The position numbers and the translations under genes are program-made. The notes beneath the pieces were generated by a model that ran no database searches, was not told the DNA's origin, and was given only the letters and a program-made list of their open reading frames with translations. From positions 29,705,824-29,769,823 of the forward strand of contig OU964919.1 of NCBI GenBank assembly GCA_918807975.1: a stretch of 64,000 bases of DNA, in the 5' to 3' direction. The first letter of the stretch is position 1. Every line of letters begins with the position of its first letter. Origin of the DNA: Aplidium turbinatum (Eukaryota; Chordata; Ascidiacea; Aplousobranchia; Polyclinidae). Positions 1-11,351 of this stretch are shown here, piece after piece.

Positions 1-262
1 GACTATATCTCGAAAACCACTCAACAAATTTCAAAAAATTTTTTTTTATTGTTCATCATTTTTTGCACTGATTAACATATAAAAAAATAATGAATATTAA
101 AGAACCCTGTGGAAAAAATCATGAATTCTCTTAAAATTATAATGAAATGACCCTAACTGTCTTTTTTTAGTTGACACGTTTTCGCTGAGACTTAATCTCA
201 TTAACCCCTATTGTTAATCATGAAAACTGTTGTTTTGATGTAAAACACATATTTTGAACGAA
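1..262. other. AT-rich sequence, nothing recognised
   Basis: There is no credible coding region, tRNA-like box or terminal repeat here. Short open frames in this stretch have no recognisable motif. Confidence 0.5.
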
Positions 263-351
263 CCCAGACATTAAAATTCGTCATTTTTACATTGATTCGA
301 ACGTCTGTAGACGTTGAATCAATGTAAAAATGACGGATTTTGTCGTCTGGG
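263..351. repeat. 89-bp near-perfect palindrome
   Basis: The arms begin CCCAGAC and end GTCTGGG. They meet at about 307, where AACGTCT and AGACGTT face each other. The inner block TTTTTACATTGATTC and its complement recur elsewhere in the window at about 6735-6785, 17515-17552 and 23075-23140. It therefore looks like a dispersed palindromic repeat or the core of a small fold-back element, not a chance hairpin. Confidence 0.75.
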
Positions 352-394
352 AGGCACTCAAAGGTAAACACTGGATAAAATGCAAGAATGCAAA

Positions 395-1100
395 AGAAAC
401 GATATTGTGGAATAAAATACAAAATTCTCTAAATAAACAAAAGAATCAGACATACATCTCTCTTTTATCTGCAGACAGTGCACACTGTTTCGACCTCCCG
501 GTCTCATCAGTGCAGTAGTTACACCTTTTGTGGTCCCTTTGTCTGGAACAAATAAAAACTGTGCTGTTGAAATTTCCGATTGTAGTTTTGGTCTCAATCT
601 CATCATCATGATTCGGAGTAAGATGTTTGTTAGGTGATTCACTTTTTCACAAGGCTAATTGTTCTGTGGAGTGAGCATTCTTCTGCTCCGGTTTTCTTTG
701 GTGAAGTTATGAATATGGAACGTACCATATCACTAAGGTCTTTCCGGTGTCATAAATATGTTTTAAGATCTCAGTGGTTAGGTCTAAACCCCACTCATCT
801 AAAGCTTCGAGAATTTCAACTATAAAAGAATCGATATTGTGGAATAAAATACAAAATTTTCTAAATAAACAGAAGGCTTCGTTGGATTTAGAATTTTGTA
901 ATAGTTGAAGATTCTAATATATTTTAAGTTTGCATGCAGAAGGCGACGCAGGATACATGTCAATTTTATCTGAGCAAACATTAATAGTTCAAAAATAAAT
1001 TTAATTCGCTTTTTAGTTTTTAGATCTCAATGGTTAGGTTTAAACCCCACTCATCTAAAGCTTCGATAATTTCAACTATAAACGAAACGATATTGTGGAA
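395..1100. repeat. Locally duplicated segments
   Basis: The block CGATATTGTGGAATA starts near 404, 832 and 1089. A longer block of about 90 bp, including AGATCTCARTGGTTAGGT and the following AAACCCCACTCATC, occurs at 767-860 and again at 1020-1100. These are direct repeats spaced about 250 bp apart. A further weak match to the first block is seen near 13862. No coding potential was recognised. Confidence 0.6.
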
Positions 1101-1466
1101 TATCCTAGTATGCGTATCCTAGTCAGCTAAAGTTCTTTTTTCTACACGATTTCAACGTTTAGCGACGTTAAAACGATGTAGAAACGGCAATTTCTGCTGG
1201 TCAGAATAACTAGGCTACAGTATTTCAACGTTTAGCGACGTTAAGACGATAGGCCACACATTTGGTTATCTGTTACTACAATGTAAAAATGAACTGTTAG
1301 GCTAACTGGGTTCTTGGAACAAATTTTTACTGGTTGGGATAACTAGGCTACGGTACCCGATTTTTGAAAAAAAAATTCAAAAATCTTCGAATAGGGAACT
1401 CTCCGAAAAAGGCTGTCTCCAAATAGGGAACTCTCCGAATCGGAATCGCCGAAACGGGCCATTCCA
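1100..1466 (-). repeat. Fold-back/MITE copy (family of 60117-61722)
   Basis: This stretch matches the reverse complement of 61190-61690: a palindrome around the block TTTAGCGACGTTAAAA, then the block TAACTAGGCTAC, then AATAGGGAACTCTCCGAA repeats, ending at GGGCCATTCC (1457-1465). No open frame fits. It is a non-autonomous repeat whose mobilising partner is not in the window. Confidence 0.65.
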
Positions 1467-1895
1467 TTAATGTACAGTACACAAAGAAAAAGTCGATGGC
1501 TTCGACAGAGAAAAGCAGAATTTGTTGCGAAAACATCGGTTCGCAAAAATACGTTTTGTGGTTGAATTGTTGTATGTTAGTTTGCTTCGCTGTTTTCAGT
1601 TCTTTCGTTGGTTGTCATTTTTTTTTACTTGATGTTTATACGTTTGATGTTTTCATATAACTCAATCCCGGTCCGGTAATTTCTAAAACTCTACACCTAT
1701 GTTTGGACCTATTTATATTGTTTGTTGTGTTGTTTGGCTGTTTTCTTTTTCAGTTCAATGTTGTGGAATTTTGCATAATGTTTTAATAATGCTACTTGTC
1801 ACTGGATTTATGAGAGTAATTAAAGCTGTTCCAAATAAATCTGTATGGCCCAACGTGTGGAAAACTTTGTCATGGTTTGTCCTACATAGTTTTTG

Positions 1896-1943
1896 TGACA
1901 TATAGTACTTGTGACATATAGTACACGTGACATATTGTACACG
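1896..1943. repeat. Short tandem repeat, about 17 bp x 3
   Basis: The unit is close to GTGACATATAGTACWYG, repeated three times immediately upstream of a SINE. It may be a duplication made or amplified next to the insertion. Confidence 0.6.
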
Positions 1944-2203
1944 TCGGCTGTGTAGCCGAGTGATGAGAACATCTGCGCGGCGTTCAAAAGGACGTGGGTT
2001 CGCACCACTCTCGAGCACTCGGCTGTGTCTCGACAAAGACACTTAATGATAAGCCAAAGTAAGGGGAGCAGCTGCCTCCAAGACTATAATATTATGTTAC
2101 TTCGCTGCTTCGAGTCATCTGTTGTATCACATCTGTGATCGCAGTGTACTGTATGTTATCGTAATGGACGCAAATAAAAGCACGATTATTATTATTACGA
2201 TGT
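1943..2203 (+). mobile_element. tRNA-derived SINE (family 1)
   Basis: The head has RNA polymerase III box A-like TAGCCGAGTGATGAGAAC (1953-1970) and box B-like GGGTTCGCACC (1996-2006) at tRNA spacing. The tail runs through ATGTTATCGTAATGGACGC to a run of ATT repeats. The same tail recurs at about 13748-13808 and 53430-53513, so it is a genuine family. It is transcribed by Pol III and copied by a LINE partner (known for SINEs; the partner here is not identified). Confidence 0.85.
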
Positions 2204-2590
2204 AGATCCCGTAATTTTGGCAAGTTAATTTATGTTTGATACTGAAAGTTTTGTTTGGTTTACATTTAATAGAGGTCCATGGTTAGTTGGTTACCGCATA
2301 GTGCACATTTGCTGCATGGTTTAGAGTACCGTAGCTATTGGTTGGTCGCTTTGTATTCATGACAATTATTTTTGTATTTTGTATGTAAATTTCCCAACGT
2401 GCTTGGCTTTTTATATCACAATGGCCCATTTCGGAGAATTCGATCCGGTGATTTCTTGAATCCAGCGACGGCTTCTGTATATTTGGAGAATTCTTATGAA
2501 TCATTTGGGTAGGCAGTTTTTGTGTTTACCTTATCATACCCAAATTACCCATGCAAACAAGAAAGTTCTTGTTTCAGCAATTCAGTTTAA
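2204..2590. other. Spacer, nothing recognised
   Basis: AT-rich sequence with no motif-bearing open frame and no terminal repeat was recognised between the SINE and the outer inverted repeat. Confidence 0.45.
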
Positions 2591-2784
2591 GGTAGATGTA
2601 AATTAGCTGATATCTTGCGGGTATAGGTATAGCGATATCTAGCAACTTTAGTTGAGACATTTTTGCTGAGATTTCATTTGATTAATTGATTAATTATTGT
2701 TCATGTCAAAATTTGACAAATATTTTTGCTTAAGACTTTAGTTGAGACCTACATCTATTGTAAGCTAATTCCTTTAAATAAATA

Positions 2785-2886
2785 GATGCCCCTATGAGAT
2801 TTTAGAAATCTCCGAAAGAGGCTGTCTCCGAAGTGGGATTTTCCCAAATTGGTGTTTTCGAATAGTCATCACCATCGGCCATGCCT
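2785..2886 (-). repeat. Degraded copy of the fold-back family
   Basis: The stretch carries the same order of blocks as 1361-1466 (RGAAATCTCCGAAAGAGG, GGCTGTCTCCGAA, then GGCCATGCC) with many substitutions. It is an old, non-coding copy. Confidence 0.5.
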
Positions 2887-3821
2887 TAATAAGGTGTTGG
2901 CTACCGTATGGCTACCATGAGTCTCCACAACGATCGATTGTCCATAGTTCTTACTAAGTTTAAAAAATCTTGCTTTCTCCATGTTGAAAGATGTTTGAAG
3001 ATTTCCCAAACGCGGTGCCTCTGACCAGGAAGTCGCCCGGGCATCATTGTGGAATGTTCAATTTCGCGTTTGGCATTTGTGGTAGACTAGGGTGGAGTAA
3101 AAACATTTTTTTTTTGAAATTTAAAAATCAGTAGTTTTCAAGCCCTGACAAATATGCCAAAAACACCAGAAAAAATGAATTTGGGGGGTTGCCACCATTT
3201 TCCAACCGGCAACCAGCCACTAGGTGTCTCAGGTAACCCCAAAACATGAAAATCTTTATAACTTTTGAACCGTACATGCTAGGAAGGTGGTTTTGGGTTT
3301 AAAAGAAGCGGAATTGCCATGTTCCTATCTAACTTCTAAGAACTTTTTGTTGTATTTTTACAAATAATGAAGTTACTGAACTAAAACCGAAGTTTTACCA
3401 TATGCGAAACAATATCCTATGATATTAAGGAATATTCTGCCATTGTAGAGTAGTTTGTTTAGCATGCAAAGATAATGTTTGCTTTTCTTGGAAAAATATT
3501 GATTCAGCTGACTCAAGATGATCGTTTAGGTCGAAATCGATTTCAGTTTTTAAATAAAACATTCTGCAATTTTACTTACAAAAACCGAAAATTTACGGTA
3601 TGCAAAACAGTAGCATAGCTGTTTACATACAGTACGTACCTACAACGTAATAAGATCATAGTCAGATCTGCACAGAAAATACAATACAGTAAATTGGCAA
3701 CCAATTACGCGACTTGCCAGCTATCCAACCAACAACAGCGAAGTTGGCGAAATGCAAGGAACATTAACACACGAAAAATTACACAACATAGGCCTACACA
3801 AAGAAGTGTTCAACCAGTTTT

Positions 3822-4075
3822 CATTCAAAATTGCTTTTTTGTGTCAAATTTCTTCATTAGTTTGCTGGACTTGATTTTCTGGCGTATAACGCCATCTCGT
3901 CTTTGAAATCCTGCAACTTGAGAAGACACTTCTGTGACAACTTTCACATGGCGTTCTACGCACTGGTTGTGACATGGATGACAAAGGTTTAGTGGATGAG
4001 CTCGTATAGCTTCAATCTCATCGTTGGACAAGTTCTTTATAGCTGGTGGTTCCTGAACTTCTTCAGCATTTAAGT
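3822..4075 (-). pseudogene. Element A transposase, C-terminal end
   Basis: After the hAT insertion the frame resumes at LNAEEVQEPPAIKNL and runs to CHPCHNQCVERHVKVVTE, then RRDGVIRQKIKSS and a stop after DTKKQF. The V-E-R-H-V-K block is the best candidate for the last catalytic Glu and is shared with 44005-47615 and 54365-56509. Together the three pieces total about 760 codons, a plausible full-length transposase. Confidence 0.75.
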
Positions 4076-5234
4076 CAGGGGTCGGCAACCTTTTTGAGCC
4101 GCGGGCCAATTTGATAAAATAAAATATACTGACGGGCCGTAACTGCCGGGACAGCTTTTCTGAAACGCGAATATCTTACCCTTAAATTGCACGGCGTTTT
4201 ACACTCCTATTCATGCTTATATAATATGTTCATTGATATGATAAAAGGAATTTATTACTTTCAAACCGATTATTAAATAAATAAATGTGTGTAACAATTT
4301 AATGTCGTTCGTATGAAGCAGAAAGTTTGTGATCAGCCAACTTTTCGTCAGATCGTCAATTGTGCGGAGAGACAATTGTGCGGCGACAATGAGCGGAGTG
4401 AGAAGACAATTGTGCGGAGAGACAACAATTTAATGTGAATGTTGATGTATTTTGCATTTTTTTGCCAAATTGTCTAAGTCAGTTTTGATATTGGAACAAG
4501 AAACTTGTAAAACATCATTAACATGTTCATCAGATGAACGTGATCGAAGTTTATTTTTTGCAAAGTTCATCTTGGAAAATAATTGTTCACAAAAATAAGT
4601 GTTCCCAAACATGGATGCAATTTTTTTCGCATTATCTCATAATTTCGGAAATAGGGTTGCAGATACATGTTCTTTGTAAAACACTTCCGGAGAAATAACG
4701 TGAAACTTCGATGCTCGATAAAAATGTATTTGCCATAATGCTCGATAAAAAAGTATTTCTCAGTCCACTCTTGCTGAAAACTTCGTTTCTCCAAATCCAC
4801 TTTTCTGCGTTTTGCCATCGTTACTCCTACCAACTGTTGGAATCTAAATTTTGAAATATATCAACCAGTTGCAATCACAGTCGTGTGATTCCCTTTTTCT
4901 TTTTCTTGATTTCCAGCAAAAATCTCCTTTTTCTTGATTTTCAGCATTGTGATGTCATCTGGCTTGTTCAAGATTGCATCATCTTATTGAATCAGTCTCG
5001 TTAAACTTTTGCACAAAAATGAAACGTGTGCAATGAAGCATATAATTTGTAGCACGAGGTAGTAGCCTATCCGTGGTTTTGTTGCACTATGATGCTAGCA
5101 TGCGAAAAACAACTTATTTATCGTCGCGGGCCAAATTGCGTACTTTTGCTTGGAACTGCTCGCGGACCGGAACGAAGCGCCTGGCGGGCCGGACCTGGCC
5201 CGCGGGCCGTAGGTTGCCGACCCCTGATTTAAGT
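4068..5234 (-). mobile_element. hAT element, internally deleted, 8-bp TSD ATTTAAGT
   Basis: The element spans 4076-5226, with termini CAGGGGTCGGCAACC and GGTTGCCGACCCCTG and perfect TSDs ATTTAAGT at 4068-4075 and 5227-5234. On the minus strand an N-terminal piece (about 4818-4690; MAKRRKVDLEKRSFQ, EWTEKYFF) is followed by a C-terminal piece (4612-4430; YFCEQLFSKMNFAKNKLRSR, DEHVNDVLQV), which is the hAT dimerisation tail. The catalytic core between them is missing. It cannot move itself. It sits within element A's transposase gene. Confidence 0.92.
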
Positions 5235-6463
5235 TAACTATCTTGTGGTATGCTTTTGCTTTTAAATTTACAACTGGCAATGAAAACTCTCTAATGGTCA
5301 AGTTGTGCAGATCCGACCGGTCATCCCCATTAAAACTCATAAAGCCCTCCGCAAAATCACCATTTTCGATGCGGAACGAAGGAAGGTTTCCTCGTAGAGA
5401 CTGCACTTTATTTACAGCCGCTCTTCTAATGTCTTCATCCACGTCAGCCAACATTGCTAGGATAACATTTTCCTGGTGTGCAAAGAAGGCATTCCTCTGA
5501 ATAACCTTTAATGCAGTTTCTTTAACTCTTTTAACTGGAAACCTGATGATGCGTTGCATTAAACTGAAAAAGTTTTTCAATCCATCCGTTATTTTGCTGC
5601 AGGCTTTAATTTGGAACCAGGTGGGAAAGTATACCTTGATGCAAAATTGAGCTAGTGTATCCAAATCTCTGGATGGTTCGGGAAGTGATGTGTAGTATCT
5701 TAGTATACGACATCCAAGGGTCAACCACCTTGCATGCACAATTGGTCCTATCTCCAAAAATTGTATGTCTGCATCCACATTACCTAGAATTACTGCCAAG
5801 CAAATATTATAAGCATAATATTGGTCAGTGCTTAGGTCATCAATGATGTCTTGAATCAATTCAGGAAAGCTGGTACTTGGAATATTACGGAAATCTGCCA
5901 CAGGCCAATCAGACACTGTTCCATCCAGCATGTTGCCAGTTGGCCCAGAGAATGTATCTGGGGTTTGAGTCGAACCATCTAACTCTAAAAAAACATGACG
6001 TAGGGGTAGTTCACATGCGTGCAACATGCAAACCACCCATTGCAATGGCCTGTTCAGCAGCTCTTCTAAAGCTCGTATACAGCCATTGTGTCGGCCTGTC
6101 ATGGACGATTGGACGCTGTACCATCTGTACCCACAATCACAAGTGATTGTGGGTGATTTATAAATTGAAGTGATTTATAAAGCTCATTTGCAATTGTACG
6201 ACCCCTGCCGTCAGTAGGAGAAAGGTGAGTCAGGTAGTACTCTCCTGGTTCACCCATCACAGATATATGTTCTTCAAGCATTAGCGATCTGTACTGCTTT
6301 CCATTTGGCCCTTCAAGCATCGTGAGTGTAGCATCTTTTCGACCATCGAAGTAAATGGCATTTACTAAATTGAAATGCTGCTGCTCCTCTTTTTTAATTT
6401 GTTTTCTACAGCGTTGCCTTTCTCTTTGCAGCTTGCTACGATCGATCACACAAGCTTTATCAG
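5235..6463 (-). pseudogene. Element A transposase, catalytic middle
   Basis: The frame reads on from the N-terminal part. Visible motifs in order: a basic region (RQRCRKQIKKEE), YFDGRKDAT, EHISVMGEPGEYYL, then VGTDGTASN (probable first catalytic Asp), CMLHACELPLRHVF with C-x-x-H, a DGSTQTPDTFSGP block, and IGPIVHARWLTL. The arrangement resembles RNase-H-fold transposases of the hAT/MULE type, in which a conserved C/D-x-H follows the first Asp (inference). A frame change occurs near 6100, between SNRP and TGRHNG. The frame ends at VNLN, where the hAT at 4076-5226 is inserted. Confidence 0.75.
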
Positions 6464-6734
6464 TACAGACGAAATCGCTTAATCGAATCCCCTATTTGCC
6501 AGACGTTTTGATACGATTATACGATTGATTCGTTTAACCAATTTACTAAAAAAAAAAGGTTTATTGTGAATGGGCGTAATTGTTGGGAAGATGTCTGTGC
6601 TGACTAGGCTGCAACGCACATTACAACTGATGCTTCCTACAACTGTTTACAATTATGGTTAAACTTTAAAGAGTTTACTAGTTCTGTGTTACATAACACT
6701 ATACTGTATGTTCCACCCAGCAAAACTAGTCCTT

Positions 6735-6785
6735 TTTACATTGATTTATCATCTGCAGACGTCGAAACAATGTAAAAAGGACCAG
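6735..6785. repeat. Palindromic repeat copy
   Basis: TTTTTACATTGATTTATC faces its complement across CTGCAGACG. This is the same core as the palindromes at 263-351 and 23075-23140, here more diverged. Confidence 0.6.
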
Positions 6786-7405
6786 CTTTGCTGACTTGGC
6801 TGAGCAGGTATGATCAAAGCATTTTTCTGCAAACTGCAGCAATCGGACTTGTTTTCATCTCACCGATCTCTGTGACGTCACAACGCGAACTTTGACTAGG
6901 GGGGTGTGTTAATTGTCGATTCATACCGTACGCTGCTAAAAATTTGTGGAGCAGTATCAAAGTCTAGAATATTTATGAAAATTCGACGTACGATCCCCCT
7001 AACCCCCATGTACATGCCCCCTGAACATAAGGTACCCTATTTTCAGAAAAATATGAGATGGTTGGCCTTTTCACCATTACACTTGCGTTTTGGTGGTATT
7101 TATTTTACTCATATGTGGCTTTTCAGGGTCTGTGTGTTCAAATATGACATTAAAAAATTCCTAAGAATTTTCAATATGGCGGCCAAAATGGGGCTTGGAA
7201 TGGGTACTTTTGTAAATTTTAACCAAACATAGTTGTGGGATATGTCGAATTATAAGTTTTCGAGGGCATAGAATTCGAATTTGATCCCAAAAGTAGGCTT
7301 ATTCTTTCCTGGCATGCGCAATGAATATACCTGAGTATTTATTTATGTTCATACTGATGAATTATGCTTGTTATTTTGCATTGTGTTTTGCAATATCCTC
7401 AGGAT

Positions 7406-10011
7406 ATGCAAAGTATCGACAGATCGCGCCAGACGTCTGTCTTAGAAAAATCATACTTGGAAGAGAAAGCAGAGATAAGTGGCTCCTCCGAACAATCAGC
7501 TGAAGAAAACCGAAGCGAGTATGAAGTAAGTGATTCCGAGAAAGTTTTAAGAGGACACAGAAAGAAACGAAAGCTCAATTTTTGTCTCAGTATATCTGAT
7601 GAACATGATAAAATGCCAGCGCAGTATCGCCACATCCGTTTAGGTGAACAAAAAGTGCGTCCAGAGATTTACGAGGCAATGGACGAATTAAAAAGCGTCA
7701 ACCACATGTCAGAAACACAGGCGGCAGCGGCCGTTGTGACCATCGGCAATAAGGTTTTTGGTCGAAAATGGAAACTTCATAATGAGTCTCCCGATGAAAT
7801 AGACAGAGATACGTTGCCTGATAAGCGCAACGTGAAACAGGTGGAGCGAAGTTTAGAAGCTTTGGCGTTAGATAAAATCGTAAAACAGATGATGGACAGC
7901 GATGAAAAATCTGCAGTTACGTACGCAGATGACGGATCAAAAAAGCAAGGAGCTGGGTCCTTCTCAGTTCAGAGTGTAACGGTAAATGGCATGTTTCGAC
8001 CACTACCAACATTGCCAATTGCATCCGAGACTCGTGAAAACCTAGCAGAACTGAAGATTGCCGTATTAAATGTGTTATCAGCTGCTAGTGGAGTCAGCAC
8101 CAAACTTCTGTTTGAAAAACTTGACTTCATTCTTACTGATCAGACTTCGCACAATCTAGAGGTAGAGAAACTTGTAGCTGAAAGACTTGAGACTGGGCAC
8201 ATCCCTGATCACCTCTTCTGTAATGTGCATCCAACATTGATGTTCAATAGAATAATCACGAGGTTATGGGCAGAGATAGATAACGCTTTTGGAAAGGACA
8301 AAATCTATTCAAAATTCTTCGTTGAAGCAAGTAATACACATTCAAGTGTGACCGAGCAAGCACTCGATTGCATAACAAGGCTCGTAAACCACGACTTCAA
8401 TCATAAGCCTTGGAACAGAGCAGTGGATTTTGATATCTTCATAGCGCCGAAAAAGAATCTTTCCGTATGTTTAAAAGATGAAAGATTTAATCGGTTGACA
8501 CTCACTTGCTCTGTAGTTGTTCACCATCTTCAAGACGTGAATAGATTTCTACAAAAATTTGAGCAAGTAACAAACCAGCTCGCTTGTATTGTAAGATGTT
8601 TTCTAGAACTAGATTTCATGAGAGTAATGTACGTTGTAGGAGCACTGATTGAATTGCATCTGGTAGAACCTTTTTTATCCCTCATTAAGTATTCAAAGGG
8701 CAAAAACACTAGGGCAGGCATGGCCAAATGGCGGATCGCGATCCGGTTCCGGATCTTTTCAACTTTTTTGTGGATCTTTCAAGTTGGCTCTGAAAAGAAT
8801 TTCAAAGTATTTATTTTTAAATTTACTTAAATTTTTTTTTTTAGTCTATAAGGCCTATTTACTTTTAAGGCTTTTATCAGGGATTCATAGTATAGGGATC
8901 GCCAACTCGGCTGGATATCTGACAAACGGAGTGTAAAAGTGTTGCCAAATATTTTTTAAATTTTTAAAATAATTATATTTGGGCATTTTTAAAGAGTAGT
9001 GGTTGCGCACTCACCATTTTCCTCACTAATACCACACCTGTTTATTACAGCACACGCCTTGTTTTAGATGTACACAAATAATTGCATGTTTTTGTATGAT
9101 ACAAAAAGGAAAAATGCACATCTTCAGCTCATTGTGGATCTCTAAGTTGACAAATTTGGCGGTAGTGGATCATGGCCAAAATTATTTGGCCATCCCTGCA
9201 CTAGGGCAAAAACTACTAAGTATTCAAAGCTAACAGAAGCTTTCCAAACACTGAATAAGTCCTGAAGTGATTAAGGTTCTTACTATGTTATTACCAAAAC
9301 TAGCGGATGGTTTCCAACGCCAGAAAGGGGACATATTTGGATTTGGACTTTCAGATGAGGTATCGGAGATTGCTCTGTCTAGAATGGATTCGGAAAAACT
9401 AGAAAGTGCCCCTATACACAATCTGGATTCAGAACGAGTGGTAGGATTCATAAATTATGAACTCAAACAACGAAGCGCCAAGAACTTAAAGTGTGCGTCG
9501 ACTGTTCAAGTAAAGGCCAAATCACAGGATTTGATAGAATCCAAATCTTCTGGTTCATTCCGACAATATGGCAACATTGCAAAGTTTACGATTCCCGTCG
9601 TAATGAAAGCCTGGGATGATCAACAGAAGCATTTGCAACAACAGGGCCTCTCCGACAAAGAAATAGCTAATGTAGCACTTGATAAAAGACGAAATAATGA
9701 TTTAAACGAACTGAAAAAAAGGCGGTCTTTTTACGAAGGACTCTGATGTGGATGAGATTCTAAATAGTAATATAACAGAGATTGAGAAACAGAAGCGGTT
9801 ATACCTCGAGATCAGATACGCCCGTGACACTGCACTCTCAGTTTTAACACAAAGTGATATTTTTCGTTTATTGAAAGACCATAAAAAGTTGCCATCTTCT
9901 GTTTATGGAGCCAATCTGAGAGCTTACCTGAGTAATTTGAGTTGCAAAGCGGATGTTACGATGACTGATTTAAATTCTGTTCTTGACGGCATGAATTTAA
10001 CAAAGAGCTGA
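7406..10011 (+). pseudogene. Element C transposase-like gene, uncharacterised
   Basis: A splice acceptor (CCTCAG, ending at 7402) precedes ATG 7406. The first 1.3 kb is open: an acidic/basic N-terminus with GHRKKRKLN, then FSVQSVTVNGMFRPLPTLP, LDFILTDQTSHN (candidate first Asp), FCNVHPTLMFNR (C-x-x-H), ALDCITRLVNHDFNHKPW and a leucine-rich block ending LHLVEPFLSL. It is cut by the hAT MITE at 8715-9198, loses frame near 9261, resumes with KVLTMLLPKLADGF and NLDSERVVGFINYEL (candidate final Glu), changes frame again near 9745 and ends with EKQKRLYLEIRYARDT. I recognise no named family. The motif order parallels the other TAGG transposases but at greater distance. Confidence 0.7.
8707..9206. 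mobile_element. hAT MITE, 8-bp TSD CACTAGGG
   Basis: The element spans 8715-9198 with termini CAGGCATGGCCAAA and TTTGGCCATCCCTG and perfect TSDs CACTAGGG. It has no coding capacity. About 120 bp of its interior (8881-9000) is nearly repeated at 27090-27215, so a related copy exists there. Confidence 0.9.
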
Positions 10012-10317
10012 ATACTGTGTTTTATACTCAATTACATATTCGTCATAAGTTTGAAAATATGTTGTTATCAGCTTATTTTTCGTTTGAAATAATCATGAAT
10101 TCGTATTCTACGCCCCCGAAAATCTATAATTCGACATATTACATGACTATGTTTGGTTATACTTTACGAAAGTACCCATTCTAAGCGCCATTTTGGCCGC
10201 CATATTGGATTACCATTATATTGGATTTTTGGAGGTAATTTCTAATGCCATATTTGAACTCACAGACCCCGAAAACCCCTATAGGAGCACCATAAATACC
10301 GCCAAAATACACGTCGT

Positions 10318-10510
10318 TTGGTAAAAAGGCTTAAAAACTCATATTTTGGTGAATTTATGGATACCCCCTTTTCAGGGGGCATGTACATGGGGGTTAGGGT
10401 GGTCCAATATGATAATTGTTTTCATATTCCGGATTTGGATACTACTCCACATATTTTAAGCACCGTACCACGTTGCCATCGTGAAATTCGTCAAATAACA
10501 CACCCCCCTA
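10318..10510. repeat. Right terminal inverted repeat of element C (outer part)
   Basis: The repeat mirrors 6897-7090, including the block CATGTACATGGGGGTTAG. Open frames here are only readings of the repeat and are not genes. Confidence 0.7.
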
Positions 10511-11351
10511 CTTTGACCGTTGAAGTTTTTGAGTCACGCGTGCTATTTTTAGCTCGTACCAGCTGTAGTTTTGAGTATGGAATGTGGCCTACGAGAATAG
10601 TGGTATGGTAGAAAAACACGACTCACACACATTGTTTTGAAATCGCAAAGTTTTTTTTTCAAGTCTTTTGCGCTGTCTGGTAAAATAATTATTTTGCAAT
10701 GTTCTTCAACTGAACAAAACTGCACAAATGAAATTATGCACTGCATTTCACAAAAGTAGGCTACTTTTTTTCAGCAATTTAAAAAAAATTCTCCAAAGTT
10801 TTCTGGTAAAAACTTTTGGACATGCTTTCCAACACTTCCATCTTAAGCTGAAATAATTTGTCCATGTCCATTCCTTGGAAGGCCAGTCGCCGACGGATGA
10901 CATCAAAAGCATTTAAACTTCTTTAGTGTGATTATTCCTTTTGTGTGCTCTTCTGTTTTGATGAAGCCCCACTGTGCGAAAATTGGTTCTTTGTAGTGCG
11001 ATGTCTAGCACATAAGATTATGGCTGGGATTACAGACACTTGTCTTTGTTTTGAGCGCATGCGTCTGTCTCACCTTTGCTTCATTTCGCCTTTGAAGGTT
11101 GCAGACAATAATGCGAAGCAAAAAAGAGACATTCTCTTTTCGCTAACGGGTATAATTATACGATTAAATGAATGAAGTATGCAAACTAGAAGCAAATCCT
11201 GATGCTTTTATCCGACTTATTCTTTTAAGCGGTATGCGCTTAACCGATGTTTTTACTTAACATCAGATTGGATTTGGTTTGGGATTTCAGGTTTTGATTC
11301 AAATAAACGATTGATACGTTTAAGCAGTATACTATTAACCGATTTCGTCTG

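Larger units (their letters stand above)
6897..10517 (+). mobile_element. TIR DNA transposon, TAGGGGGGTGTGTTA termini (element C)
   Basis: The element spans 6897-10510. It starts TAGGGGGGTGTGTTA and ends TAACACACCCCCCTA, with inverted repeats of about 375 bp that remain alignable to about 7270 and from about 10135. CTTTGAC is duplicated at 6890-6896 and 10511-10517 (7 bp, or 8 with one terminal base shared). It carries one plus-strand gene and a later 484-bp hAT MITE at 8715-9198. It is nested inside the TA-flanked element. Confidence 0.88.

Noticed and set aside
1943-2010. A tRNA gene
   Set aside because: Box A and box B are present, but the acceptor stem does not pair and the sequence continues into a SINE body with a repeated tail.
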